Below, piece after piece: positions 13,501-26,000 of a DNA stretch of 64,000 bases. The DNA is taken from assembly GCA_033065855.1 (NCBI GenBank), contig JAVXUO010003214.1, positions 1-64,000 on the forward strand. The letters are read 5' to 3'. Origin of the DNA: Escallonia rubra (taxonomy: Eukaryota > Streptophyta > Magnoliopsida > Escalloniales > Escalloniaceae). The notes under the pieces were generated by a model that did no database searches, was not told the origin of the DNA, and saw nothing but the letters and a program-made list of their open reading frames with translations. Made by a program: the position numbers and the translations under genes. Numbering within the stretch: the stretch's first letter is position 1; each line of letters opens with the position of its first letter.

Positions 13501-14911
13501 ATCAAACCAATAGTTACTGCTATGTCTTTAACACCACTGAAAATTAGCCCTATACGAGCATGATAAAACAAAGAGTGGTCATACTCAACATCCCCATTGG
13601 CAATTAGAACAGCCATCAAATTTGCAGTGTATGGATCCTAAGTTTTCTCAACTTAGTTTTGAATGGTTCTCTCATATCATCATACACATTCATACTAACA
13701 GATCAGTAATCAGGAAGACATATCAGATCAACAAATGTACAGGACTAGCGTAATTGCAGGGACATATTAAAGGATATAAGATAATTAACCAAAACTAATT
13801 TCAAAGTGATAAAAACACAAGTGAATCACTGGCCTATGGACTCTTACATGGCAAGAAAAGTGAAGAGAGCAATGAGTGAGAAGAGTCTGAGGTAGGAAGA
13901 ATCTGGATAGACAGTGGCTGCTGGGGAAGAGTTGCCGTTAAGATTCTTGAGGATTAAGTAACTCCCAAGGCCCAATCCGAACAGCATCCAAACTCCAGCA
14001 ATTGCATAACCATGAATGCCTGTAAATGCCGTCGACTGAAAGTTTGGCAAACATAAAATTAATATATCAACCCCAAGTCTTGGCCAAATGATCGTACAAA
14101 ACGGAAGTGTGGCATGCAACTCGGCAGATGGTAATCTTTGAATTTTAAGATTCAATTTATGGGACATGACTATAGTGACATGGGATGTACCAAATCGTTA
14201 GTCATGATGCAATAGCTTTTGTGGCTTTTCAACAGCGCTATAAGTGTTTTCGTTGGTAATGTTTTTAGCGACATTTTATACATTGTGACAATCTCTCGCG
14301 CACTGCTTTTCGTTCAACCCCCTGCTCTGCTGTTATGGTAGGGCCGTCGGACCACATTTCTGGTTAAGATAATGACATGTAAATAGTTTTAAGCATTAAA
14401 ATTTGCACCGGGATGCGTAGACATTCCTAGTACTTCGGCTATTGTCATTTGGTGTGGGATGCACGGGATGTCGCTAGTGATATACAACACCTTTGTGCTT
14501 AAAGTTGGGCAAGACTGTACCGTTCTCCAATTTTAAAAATTTCATGAATTTTACTGATCTTCCATTTTTAGAAAGAATCATTCAAACAATGACACATAAA
14601 TTGGCAGCTCCCTCCATATTTTGCTGTATTTTCTAATCCTTATGTTTGAAATTTGTTAAAAAGCTTGCCAGATCAAGAACAAAGACAGCTTTTCTTATTC
14701 CTGAAAAAACAGAACAGATCGAGAGTGCTTCATAGCGCAAACTTACAGCCCAGTAATGCGTGTTCCGGACATCATAACCTCCGTTGTATGGTCTGAAGTT
14801 GCATAGAGGATCCGGCCTCTTTAGGCCCTGCTCTCGAACAGGGGAGCCAAACACTGATGCAGAAAAGAAGAGGAGGGTAAAGAAAAATATAGCCCTGCTT
14901 GGTTTAGGCAT
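10536..14911 (-). CDS. Multi-pass plant membrane protein, Tweety-like topology
   Basis: Nine coding exons on the minus strand: 14911-14747, 14035-13848, 12924-12649, 12559-12501, 11872-11836, 11741-11670, 11517-11367, 11242-11075 and 10895-10536. All joins are in phase and give 491 residues. A signal peptide (about residues 1-22) precedes FRPYNGGYDVRNTHYWA, the NxHYWA-type motif of a plant family of uncharacterised transmembrane proteins. Predicted membrane segments lie near 62-84, 104-127, 212-236, 240-265 and 449-472. Between the second and third is a conserved loop with ETIFGAGGDA and DMQTLL. A cysteine-bearing extracellular loop follows the fourth, containing AEDTCSAFEDF, CDPFSGAPSYSYEPDTC and RFTCYKHNSKGNC. 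A role in plasma-membrane transport or fusion is only suggested by the Tweety-like layout. From memory the collinear Arabidopsis gene is At5g67550, with At1g71110 a further candidate. One exon is only 37 bp. Confidence 0.85.
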
Positions 14912-15620
14912 AACACAATTTTCTGTTTTCAGCTACTTTGGCAGAGTGAAGAGAGCCCGCATTGCCAAGACTAACATGCAAAATTTGGAGCTGTGGAGGG
15001 ATAGAGGGAAAGAGGAAGACAAGGGGATGGTGGCATATGCATTGCCGTGACTTGCTCACTAAGGTAAGCATAGCTTGTGGCTAGTGTTTTGAGGAAAACT
15101 TGGTGGTTCTTCTATTCTATTCTTGGTTGTGCGTGTGCAGAAGTGAGACGTGTAAATGACTGGTGAGGGACAAGGGCGAGATTTATGGTTTGCCACATTC
15201 TGGCATTTGACAGCTTCTTGGTTCATGGCCATCTGAATTCTACATGCCTAATGAATTTCATTATGACTTGGTTCATGTACATATATATACATATAGTAGG
15301 CAACGAGATTGTCCTCCCTGTTGGTGTCGGGTGTTCTCGATGGTGTTGAAAATAGCCAGACAAGATGAGTCTTGAAGACGCGTTACAACAATATCGATTT
15401 TCTTAAGATGTACTTCGCTCAACCATTCTATGAAATTCCTTAAAAACGTAATTCGCCCCCACCACTTTATGAAATTGGTGTGCAAACTGGGTCTAGTGAA
15501 TTGTTTCACAAGATACAAATAAATCCCAACTTTTATGTTGTATATTGATTGCATTCTTGCAAAACAAAGACAATCCAAGAACAACTAATGATTTTACAAG
15601 ACTACCTTTTTTAACTATGC

Positions 15621-15723
15621 ATCGCCACATTACATTCTAAACATAATGTGAGGACGTGTTGCACAAGAAAATCACCACATTACATTCTAAACAAAATGCG
15701 AGGACGTGTCGCACAAGAAAATC
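15621..15723. repeat. Two-copy 50 bp tandem repeat
   Basis: Bases 15621-15670 and 15671-15720 are direct copies with a 50 bp period, sharing CCACATTACATTCTAAACA and GAGGACGTGT. They differ at about five positions, and a partial third copy begins with ATC. The copies are recent enough to align without gaps. Confidence 0.85.
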
Positions 15724-16589
15724 TATCGTTGTGTTTCTCACTTCAGTTAATTACATATACTCTAGCCCAAAAACCCGATTCAAACCCAGGTCAGTTAATA
15801 ACAAATAATATAACGCTATAAAAATTGATAATATGTATTGGATAACACGAAACAAGAAAGAGATTAACATCTAATAAAAGTAAAGACCCCGCTCTTGTAA
15901 AGTGCGGTGATCAAATTAACATTTGTTTTTGATAAATGTGGCTAGTCATGCGTTATTAATAAAGACCTCACTCCTCTAAAATGATTAATCCGATAAAATA
16001 TAATAAGAAAGACTCATCAGAATTAGAAAGTCGGGTGAAGTCAACCTATGTGCATATAGCCCAGAGTGAAGCGGACCTACTCGCATAATCTCATATAGCC
16101 ATTCTAAGCCCATTTGGTCTTTATGCAATTATGCTGAGGTGCTCTCTTAACTTCAACGAGGCAGTGATTCTCCCCAAAATAACACTTCAAAAGAAAAGAA
16201 AAAAAAAACTAATATTTGAGTTTCTGTTTAACAACAAAGTGAAACCTAAATATCTAACTAAGATATGAAAGAATAATGAAATTGACATTATCAATTTCTA
16301 GGTAGCCAAAGCATACTCCATGGTTTTTAGTACGAATTAACCATTTCAACCTTTTTGTCCTTTTTTTTTAAGACAATTTTTCTTTCACCTCGTTGTGGTC
16401 ATTGTTCTTGTAATGTTGTTCTCAAGCTAGAAATGGATTGTAAGCTGTGTATTTGCCGATCAAAACAGAAAACGTGTGGGAGCAATAGTAAGATCGAGAG
16501 GGATTCGATATTTTTTTGCTTTAGTTTGTGTTCTTATAGGACAACTGAGCAATTCGTTCACCTAGTCCACTTGGTGCGCTAATAAATTT

Positions 16590-16915
16590 TGTGGCAAGCT
16601 AGCAAAACCAACTTTTCTTCGTGGCTTTTGTGTTTTGTCGCTCTCCTCTTATTTATCTCTTTTCCTATAATATGCTTAATTATGCTCTGTAGACACGGTG
16701 AAAAAAGTTGCTCCACAGTTACAAGGGTGAAGTTTGTCATCGAAGAGAAAGTGTTAGTTCAAAATTGGAGCACTTTCTGGAAAGCTAGCAAATCCAACTT
16801 TTCTTCTTGGCTTTTGTGCATATCAGATCAGACGAAAATGTTTCTCCAAAATTATGGGGTTGAGTTTGTTAGCATTAAAGAGAGAGTGTTAGTGAAAATT
16901 TGCACTCGTCGTTAA
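16590..16915. repeat. Diverged tandem repeat of about 188 bp
   Basis: The motif AAGCTAGCAAAACCAACTTT near 16596 recurs as AAGCTAGCAAATCCAACTTT near 16782. The following TTCTTCGTGGCTTTTGTG also recurs, and the distal GAGAAAGTGTTAGT and GAGAGAGTGTTAGT match. The open frame across the repeat reads WQASKTNFSSWLL and WKASKSNFSSWLL. It has no recognisable family and is probably incidental. Confidence 0.7.
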
Positions 16916-17149
16916 AGGCCAAAACCGCCGCTAGATGGTAAAATACTTTATCTACGTTTTGAAGATTAGAATGAGCTCAATGTCCACCACCAAGATGTGC
17001 GAAATATACTGGATGAGCCCATCTCATTCTAAAAGTTTAAGCTAATAGAACTTGGTCCATTCAAGTATATATGTGATATCCCACAATGGGTGTGTGATGA
17101 TTTGTATTTGATCTTATAGGACTCTGTCCATGAACTCATAAGTACTTAC

Positions 17150-18603
17150 TGTTGTCGAGGGAAGATGGTTCGGATGCCACAAAGGATGCAGTCTGCGTTG
17201 ACTTCCAAGTAGACGAAGTGGGAGACAACAAGGATGGAGTAAGGGCTGAGAACAAGGCTCCCCAGACAAGTTACGAGGGCTGGCAGCGCCGCGTAAGCAG
17301 GGTTACGACGAATAGGGGCGGCAGTCAACAGTCGACAGTCCGCGTCAAGGGTGCAGCATCAATGATCCAACGTCAGGAGTCCGAATGTCTTTCTCTCACT
17401 AGAAATCCAGAGAGAGGGGTTGATAGAGAGAGAAAGTGAAAAGGTCAAATGAGAGAATAAGCTCCAGAATCCACTATATATAGGCACAAATATGCGCGTG
17501 TCATCAGTCGACACATGTCGTCCTCTGGGAGTGACACGTCGCCGTAAGGGGTCCCACAATATTGATTGTCCGTCGAATATGTCGGTCCCCAAGTTCGTGT
17601 CGCCCTGCCCTTGCAGCGTCCCTCTGCCTGTCTGAGGAGACTGACCACACCGCGGTAGCATGGTCAGAGCAGCCCGTTGCTCCAGCCTCCAGTCCAAGCC
17701 CTTATTGAATCCCACGAGATGCGTCATGAGACGCGCAGAGATCCTGACAGCGGTGAGGGTTGCCCCTGCAGCCAACTACCAGGTGTGCCAGACACGATGC
17801 CCTCCAAGGACCTGTTCCCGTCCGGGAGTGACCCGCGGTTCATTGCCTTGGCGACGTCGATGATCAACGGTAACATGAGCGTACATGCTTATAGCTCGAT
17901 ACTCAGAGTCTGTGGCGGGGGGTCCTCGTGCTGGAGCACTACGAGCGGAGCCCCTAGAAGCCCGTCGGTTGATTGCGCGGACGAGGGCTGGAGCCCCCGG
18001 TTGATTGAGCGTACGAGGGCCGGAGCCCGTCAGTTGATTGAGCCGGCGAGGGCTTAAGGGTTGCGAGCCCGTCCCGCCGTGAGGAGTCCTTGTGCCGGAG
18101 CACTCTGAGCGCGTCAAGGTAGCATCCCGGAGGAGCCGTCTACCTGGCGGAAGGGGAGTTGAAGAGCTCCCTGGCAGAAATGGTGCGCGGGCACGACGAC
18201 GAAGATCGCTTAGATGGCGCGCAGGCGCAGCGACGGAGGTCGCTGGGATGATGCGCGGGCGCGGCGACGAAGGTCGCGGAGATGGCGTGCACGCGACGAA
18301 GGTCGCGACTACGACGTGTGCGCGATGGTAGTCGGTCGTCAAGGTAGGTGGCCGACCCCCTTAAGGGGGAAGGCACACCAAGACTGCTTCACAAAGGGAA
18401 AAAGCACGTGACTTGAGCATGTGTCGCTTTGACCGGCCTGTGAGCGTTTGAAAAGTTGACCGTTGAATATGCCGACGTGTCATGAGAATTGGGACCCCCA
18501 GTTGGCCTATAGGTGTAGCCAAGATAGAGTGGGAACACTTACTTGACTAACCCTTTTGAAGGAGACATTAATATGTGGTGGGGCCGTGTACCGGCTTGTT
18601 ACA
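17150..18603 (-). mobile_element. Probable solo LTR, GC-rich, minus orientation
   Basis: Read on the minus strand the segment starts TGTAACAAGCCGGTACACGG and ends CCCTCGACAACA, giving TG...CA ends. A TATA box (CCTATATATAG, complement of about 17472-17482) lies about 325 bp before the end, as expected for U3 followed by R-U5. The body is much richer in GC than its surroundings and has internal repeats (listed separately). The long ORFs here are GC-rich accidental frames without a domain. A 7 bp direct repeat TACTTAC lies just before 17150 and again at 18627-18633, so the true outer boundary may extend to about 18626 and leave non-canonical ends. No gag-pol is adjacent. Confidence 0.5.
17955..18320. 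repeat. Degenerate GC-rich tandem repeats within the solo LTR
   Basis: Two arrays are visible. The first (17955-18060) repeats CGTCGGTTGATTG / CGGTTGATTGAGCG / CAGTTGATTGAGC with GAGGGCTGGAGCCC and GAGGGCCGGAGCCC, at a period of about 37-40 bp. The second (18190-18320) repeats GCGCGGGCGCGGCGACGAAGGTCGC-type units, such as GGCGACGAAGGTCGCG and GCGACGAAGGTCGCGA, at a period of about 40 bp. Such arrays are common in U3 regions. Confidence 0.65.
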
Positions 18604-20013
18604 ATTTATGTCCAGCTTATTGTTGATACTTACTTGATGTGAGGCTAAGTAACTCCACACGTGCACCTCAATATCTATGATTTATACGGAAATATTATGT
18701 TTTTCACGATATTCTTTGTTTGTGGTATTAGAATTTTGCTTAAGATGATTTTAATTCATAATAACTTGTTGATAATTCTTGATTAGTTCCTAGTTCCTAA
18801 AAGTAATGTGATATTGTATAAGCAAGAAATCAATTAATGCACCCTGTAAGTAAAAAAAAAAAAATAGTCATGTAATATTGCAAACTCAGTAATATAGATA
18901 CATGCAATTAGCTATTGTTAACACGTCAGTAGGATCATTTTGTCATTACAATGTAGAAGAGCTATATCAAGCATTATTTTAAAAGAAAAACAAGTGAACA
19001 AGTGAAGTAAATTTAGCTATCTAACTTATTACAATCAACGATAGAATAAGGATTAATTACAAGTCACTTGCGTGTTCTAATTGCGTCCACGTAATAGATA
19101 GACCATCTCTTGAATATATTCAAGTCACTCAAATTTACACAATATTATCAAGAGATACCATACAAGCACAGATGCGACAATTAATTGTTCATAATACCTT
19201 TCTATACACTTTTATCAGTCGAGTCCTCCTCTACTCGTGTTCCAGATAAAGGTATAACTTTTTTTTTTTCTGTAATTGTCATGCAAGATTTTGCCATACT
19301 TCTAATTTTATTCTTTTTGGAGTTTACCGACTATAAGTTAACAAATGCACAGTTATCGATATTCGACTATTAAAACTAATTGACATATCAAACTAAATTA
19401 TCCATATCACGGCCTATCGTTACATCTTTAACGAATCGAAGTGAACAACAACAACTCCGCATTATCAATTTGATAGTTATTATGTACTTAAAACAAATCA
19501 TCGAGTTGTGCTTTCTATTTGCGGTAATACCGCTTGCCTTGCAAACTTCCGAACATATTTCGAGCCTCCCAACCAATCCTAGTACTACTTCCAGCCGTTT
19601 TAAAAACCTTTGTCCGAGCACACGTTGTCCAATGGGAACTCACCGTGCTATTCACGCGCAACTTATCCGAGTCACACGATCCATGTTCCCAGCCTCATCA
19701 CTCACTTCCCACTTCATCAATCTCAATGATTGGTCCACGCACTCCCAATTCCAGCGAAATTTCGCTGCTTTTAATGTTCGGTCCAGCCCGTAATTTCCCC
19801 CACTTTCAGGGGCACTCTCCTACCCACCTTTTGTCACCTACGGTAATCATTCATTCTCCCGATTTCAGTTCGCCCGTTGTGCGCCTCTACGATATTTAAC
19901 CAGCAGGAAAGAGGAAAAGTTTATCTCACGCACTCACACACGCACAGAGAGGGAGAGGGGAAGAGGGTCTCTTTTTTTGGGACGCGGATCTCTTTCTCGA
20001 TCTCTTATCAACC
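18604..20013 (+). other. Intergenic DNA, promoter and 5' UTR of ARL8
   Basis: AT-rich sequence without coding signal, becoming CT-rich toward 19900. Just before the start codon come CACACACGCACAGAGAGGGAGAGG and a TCTCTTTCTC stretch, typical of plant 5' leaders. The transcription start is probably around 19900-19930; a TATA-like GATATTTAACC sits near 19890. Confidence 0.45.
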
Positions 20014-23000
20014 ATGGGTCTTTGGGAAGCTTTTCTTAATTGGCTTCGAAGGTTAGCTTTCTCTATGAAACGAGTTTAAAATACTGGAATCTTGGAATTT
20101 TTGTTTTGATTGGTTGCGATTAACGTATGCGTGTGTGAGCCTTTTTGGCCACATTAATCGCCTTGTCCTTGTTAGCAGGATTTTTCGTGTGTTTTTGTTT
20201 TCTTCGTCTGCAGAATTTAGGTTTTTTTGTGATACCGACTTATGTTATTGGCTGAGAATTCGTTTCCGTAGTTTACTAATTTTTAGGTTAAGACCGAGTT
20301 AGGGCCACGTGCCAACTTTTAGGGTCTCGAATGGTGTTCCAAAGCGTTGTCTTTTATGATGTTAGGTTTGGATTTTAATCCTGATCGAGTAAGCGGGAAA
20401 ATTTAAAGTTGCGATGCAATGAAGTAGATGCCACAATGCGTATAAAGAGGAGGAGGAAAGTAGTTGTTAAAAGGTGAAGAGGGATTAAGGAGTTAGGTAG
20501 GTCGAAGTTAAGATCTTGAAATTAACTATCCAGGTTTAGTTTGATACTTTTGGTAACTCTGTATGGAGTAATTGATAAGAAAATAAGTAAGGGGAATAAA
20601 AAAATGATGTGACAGTATTCGAAGCTGCATTTTGTTGATTTGGCACATTTAGCAGATTTTGACATGAGGACGTGTCTTGGAGTCAGCAATTACTAGACAT
20701 TAGGGAATGTGGGAATGACTGTTTACCTTTTAGCTAGCATAGAATGCCATCAATGTCGAAAACTGGCTGCATTAATTTGATGTCCACTTCAAGGTGGAAG
20801 TCATAGGTGTTGCGACGATAAAAAAAGGATATTTAGCATATCTTGTTACAATGCGCAGAAATTCCGTGTTCGTGCATGAGGCATTTTACTTGACGAGATT
20901 TGCCATATGTAGCCAGGACGATCATGGTTTTGTCTTAAAGAAGAAGACAGTAACCCTATCCTGAGGTCTTGATGATATATTGAGCTTTGAAAAGGGCTGA
21001 CTGGCTGCTTATTTAGTAACATTGCATAAATTATCTCTTTTGATTAGATCAACATTACTAGCCTCTCCTCATATAGTCACATGTAATGTGCATGACTTCT
21101 TATCTGTTATTTTATGATTTTATTTCTATTTACCATTCAAAATCCTATGTCTGGCGAAGCATATATTTAACTTGGGCCAAATTGAAAGTGAGTGCGGTTG
21201 CTTCAAGCGCAGTCACTTCTGCCATCATTACACAAAAGTCTTATACTGAATATGTCATATGCACCGCATTGAGTAGATTATTTCCATCCTTGAAGTTTCA
21301 ACCCGCAACATGAAGAAATTTCCTTGCCTTAGACATTTCATGCTCTATGCATGTATGGCGGGGGAGGATAAAGAAGCAATATGTCATAATGTCAGTAAGA
21401 TCTCCACAAAGTTGTAAACCAAAGAGTTTTTCTGCAGCATCTTCTATCAGCCTTTCCATGCTGAAATATGTTTATTCTCTGATGAGCCAAGTCAACAATT
21501 ATGCACCCCCCTCCCGAACCCCGCGTGCCAGCGCGCGGGGCCCGCTTTTGTTAACTTTTTAATGTTTGTAACGAAGAAAGAAAAACGTGGGTACTTAATG
21601 GCCCGTAGGGACGATGTAACGGGTCTTGCATTATACATGCATCTTTTTTTTCCGTGGCTTAGAGGGAAAGGTGTTTGCTGCAGGGCCCACTATTTTTTTT
21701 CTTTGTTGGTGCAAGATTCCAAGCCTACATGTTGTTCTTTCCAAATGAGCATGGAACCAGAAATTTAAGTGGTAGTGTGGTACACATGATAGATGAAAGA
21801 TTTTTGGCTGATGACAACATAGACTCACTCATGGAAATCAGAATTCAATATTTGGGAAAACAGATTTCTAATGAACAATGCAACTCGCCAGTATGCCAGG
21901 AAAGTTACATCACTAATATGTTGAATTTGTATCTCGGACAACTATTTTTTGATTTTCTTAATTTTTCTTTATCATCTAAACCAATTCAATTGATGGTGTT
22001 TCTTGTTAGAGAGTGCAGCGTTTTGGGATTTGATAGTAATCTGTGAAGTTGAGCTTAGTCGGCATGATTAGTCCCTTTTTCTTACTTCTTAATGGCATTG
22101 CCAGCATGTGGACAATCACATGCTAGTGGATAGTATTTGACAAGAAAAAGAAATGTATTTCACATGAATATTATTCTGTATTAGACAGCATATCTAGACT
22201 TTTAGTCATTTCTGGTAACCTGAAAAGTCTATATCCTACATGCGTGTTGCTTTGATGGGTTTTCAAACAAGCATGGCCTCACTTTTTTTTCCCCCTATGG
22301 TTGCAGCCTCTTTTTTAAGCAGGAAATGGAGCTCTCTTTGATAGGGCTTCAGAATGCAGGAAAAACTTCACTTGTAAATGTTGTCGCTGTAAGTAACTAC
22401 CTTTCTGTTTTCCTGTTTATGATGTGTTGATGTATCTGTGGGTCTATTTCTGACATATTTGAAACTGTGTGCTTTGGTATTGTTCATAGACGGGTGGATA
22501 TAGCGAAGACATGATCCCTACGGTAAGTTATCGTCTTAAATGGAATTAGTACCCGTGCCAATACTTAATGTTCATCTACCTTGATCTCTTTAGTTCAGTA
22601 CTGACCTCAATTATCAGGGGGTTGATTAAAGCGTGACAATTTGTTGTTCAGGTAGGGTTCAATATGCGGAAGGTTACTAAAGGCAATGTGACAATAAAGT
22701 TGTGGGATCTTGGTGGTCAGCCTCGATTTCGCAGTATGTGGGAGAGATATTGTCGTGCAGTTTCTGCTATTGTGTATGCAACTACTCTTCCTTTTCAAAT
22801 GACTCATTTATGTTGAAAACTAAATAAAGAAAATGTGATTAGATGGTTTCACTTGATAGGCATGCTCAGTCCAGCTCAATTGAAATGTATTTTAGTTTGC
22901 CTATGGGTTATGCATTTACATGATTATGCTGATAAGCATGCTTTGTCATACTAGTGATGAGAACTCTTGTTTTTATACTTTCCATATAAATTAAGTTTTC

Positions 23001-26000
23001 ATCTTAGTGATGCATATAGCAAAATTGGATGGACATGCTTCAAATCACATGCAACAAAGTTTATAGGTTGGACTGAGTCTTTATAACCTTGAAGTATGAA
23101 GAGAAGCCATGTTAGAATGCGATCGGACTGTTAAGTAACCTGATTTCCGTACTTCCTTGTTCTTAATTCGGTATCTGTGGAAAAGTGCCAAAGTCGCATG
23201 TTCATAATTTTGCACTTGAAGGGCCAAGACCATGGAGCTACGAAACGGTACATTGATGACATGAAAGATTTTGCAACAGTATATGATCTCTTATTGTCAC
23301 AAATTCTATTGCAAGAAGAGGATTAGCATTTAACTTTTTATAGTGTATCAGACAAGAGACGCACAATCTTTTTACTTACTAGGAGGACTACTGATAGGAA
23401 TCCCAACCTTAGTCCCAAAAGTTGTTGAACAGTTTGCCTTTACAGTGCACAGTTACTTTATAATTGCCACAGCCACGTCATTCGGGAATCAACTTTTGGG
23501 ACTAAGGTTGGGATCCCAATCATTACTTTGCCAGGAAAGTAGAATGCTTAATGTGCGTAGACAACGTTAAATTTGATAATAGTGGTTTGTAGATAAAAGA
23601 CAGGTTAGATTCAGGCCCTAAGTTAGAAGTTCAAGTATTAGATGGTGGAATTAGAAAGGAGGGAAACTTCAACCATTTGAGAATGGAGCATTCAAGGAGT
23701 CTATATGCAATGTCAAAAGTGGAAGTGTGGAACAAGATGGAGTCAATTAGAGTACCGAATGAGGTTCTTGGAGCTTCAGAGCATGTGGACCAGTGGCCAA
23801 GGAAACTTAGCGGTGCAAAGAAGATGCCTGATTGTACTAAAAGCATGAAGAACGTGGTATAAAGCTTCGGCAATCTGTAGAAATGATGAGGATTTTGAAA
23901 GGTGTAATGCATACAGAAGGAATTTAGTGTTAGGGGACACTACATTAAAGCTCACGATGATCATTATACTAGTTAAGGTTACAGGGTATCAAATGCATGT
24001 TTTTTAATAATGGCAACAAAATCCAGAGACTGTGATCATACTAATTATTGTGATCACAATCCCTAGATTAGTTAAGCCAAAGGATAGCAATAGAAAGAGG
24101 AACTGGGATCTTGGTGGAATCCTTTGTGGAATTAGGTGAGCAATGTTTTGAAGAATGTGCAAGCTGAAAAGGCAGTTGAACCATTTGGCATAAGCATACT
24201 GATTGAGGTTTGGGAGTGTGTAGGGACGATGCGTCTTGGTGAGCCAGTTTTTTAGATAAAATTATTATGACTAAGAAAGTGCCTGATGGGAGGCGTTATC
24301 TTAAATAGATGTAGTTCACAATTTTGGTCCTTATAGTTAACTCTGAACATGATGTGGCAGAGTCCCACCCAAGTATTCTAAAGCATATTTTGAAAATCTT
24401 GGTTCAAAAATATGGTTCACTTTTGGCCACATCAAGTTGTGAGTATGCTTTCAAAACACCTGGCCTACATTGAGCCATGTCATGTTCGGAGACAATTTTA
24501 GGGACCAAGGATAGGATCTATTTTGTGTCTCTTGTAAGAATACAGTTCGATATCAAGAATTCTACAAATTACAGTGACTGGAGAATTTGTTTATGCCTGG
24601 GGAGTCGCAATGAAGCTGTTTACTTATTGAGGAAATTAGGAAATAATTCATATGGTCTTTGTGGATTTGGAAAAAGTGCTCGACAGAGTTCCTACTGAAA
24701 TAGTAATTGGGTCTTGGAGTAGAAAGTATCTATTACCAGATTTGCTACATGTAAAAGGACATGTCTAGTGGAGCAACAACCCTCAATTAGATCGAGAATA
24801 AGAGAAACTAATGAATTTGCATCAATGTAGGTTGTACTAGGGATTAGACGTTAGCCATTAGCCCTTAGTGTATGCTATTTGCTGATGATTTGTTTCAATT
24901 GATTAAACTAAAACAGCGAATAGAGAGCACAGTAGCTGAAGTGGTCTCTGTCCTGGAGAATTGACCATCGTAGCTTCAGTAAAGGGGTGTAGGGAAGAGG
25001 AGGAAAGGGTGGTTAGTAAGGGATGCAAGAAAGGTGTGTTTGCTATGAGATTTTATTACTCTATTCTAGCTTCAGTTGGTGGTGATTTTTTTCCTTGGCA
25101 GGCCATATGGAAGTCTCCACCCCATCTTCTCCGTCATTGCTGGGTTGCTTGGGAGATGTGGGATTTGGTGTGTTTACTTCGCATTTAGGGAGTGATGCCT
25201 TGCACTGGGGTCGATGCTTTGAGGTGTTGGTCACTTTACAAGAGGAGAAAGAGAATCAGGAAGTTTTCGTGTATGATTCCAACGTATAATGTTTGGAGCA
25301 TTTGGGAGAGAGCAGTAAGAGGGCTTCTGTTTTCTGTTGGATCGAGGGCTATTTCGGCTCGCATGACGGCCTTAGCTTTTTCAGATTGCCTTTCTGTGCG
25401 TGGAGAATTGAGTTTGTTGATCTTTTTTTGTGAATAACATTCTCAAAAAATACTGGTTGGTGTTTTCTTGAATGATTTTCACTTTGCAGAAGAAACTAAT
25501 GCTGGGTTTATTGCCAAGTTTGAGGTAAAGAGGGAAGTAGTGAAATCAAAGCAATATTGTTCTTTGGGTTAAATATTTGGTAGAGATGGGAGAAATAGGG
25601 GATGGCGTTAGCAATATTTTAGTGTAGGAGGGGTGTAATCAAGGAGTATGCTTGCTGTATTACATGGACACGCATACTTATGAAGTTGAATGACTCAGGC
25701 CAACCTTTCTAATCGCAAAATATTTTTGGTAACCAAGAACAGACAGACATACGATGTTAAGACGTGCTAATAGCACAATATAGGTAGGAAGTGTCGTGAA
25801 TAAGAGATGAGTGCAGAGAGAGAACGTCGCTTTAGATGGTTTAGACACCTCGAATGAAGACCAATAATTGCACCAATTAGGAAAAGTTATATGATCATGG
25901 TTTTTGGGAGATAGTAAGAGAAGATGAAAAGAGCTGATTGTTGTGAAAGGATTCATATATCTGACCCAATGAAGGTGGCTGTTAATTAGGGAATTGTCCA

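Larger units (their letters stand above)
14912..17149. other. Intergenic region with short duplications
   Basis: Upstream of the membrane protein gene. It contains the two tandem duplications listed separately (15621-15723 and 16590-16915). No conserved protein or RNA was recognised in the rest. Confidence 0.4.

Noticed and set aside
13332..13619. Minus-strand 95-residue frame inside the membrane protein gene, considered as an exon
   Set aside because: Joining it to the exon ending at 13848 hits a stop in the required phase. The acceptor at 12925 gives an in-frame join that continues the second membrane segment, so this stretch is intron.
17776..18342. Minus-strand 188-residue frame
   Set aside because: It lies in the GC-rich solo LTR, reads as Arg/Pro/Ser low complexity from degenerate tandem repeats, and overlaps equally long frames on the other strand.
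24961..25437. Overlapping plus-strand frames of 64-81 residues in ARL8 intron 4
   Set aside because: No recognisable domain. They lie between two LINE fragments and are most likely transposon-derived or accidental.
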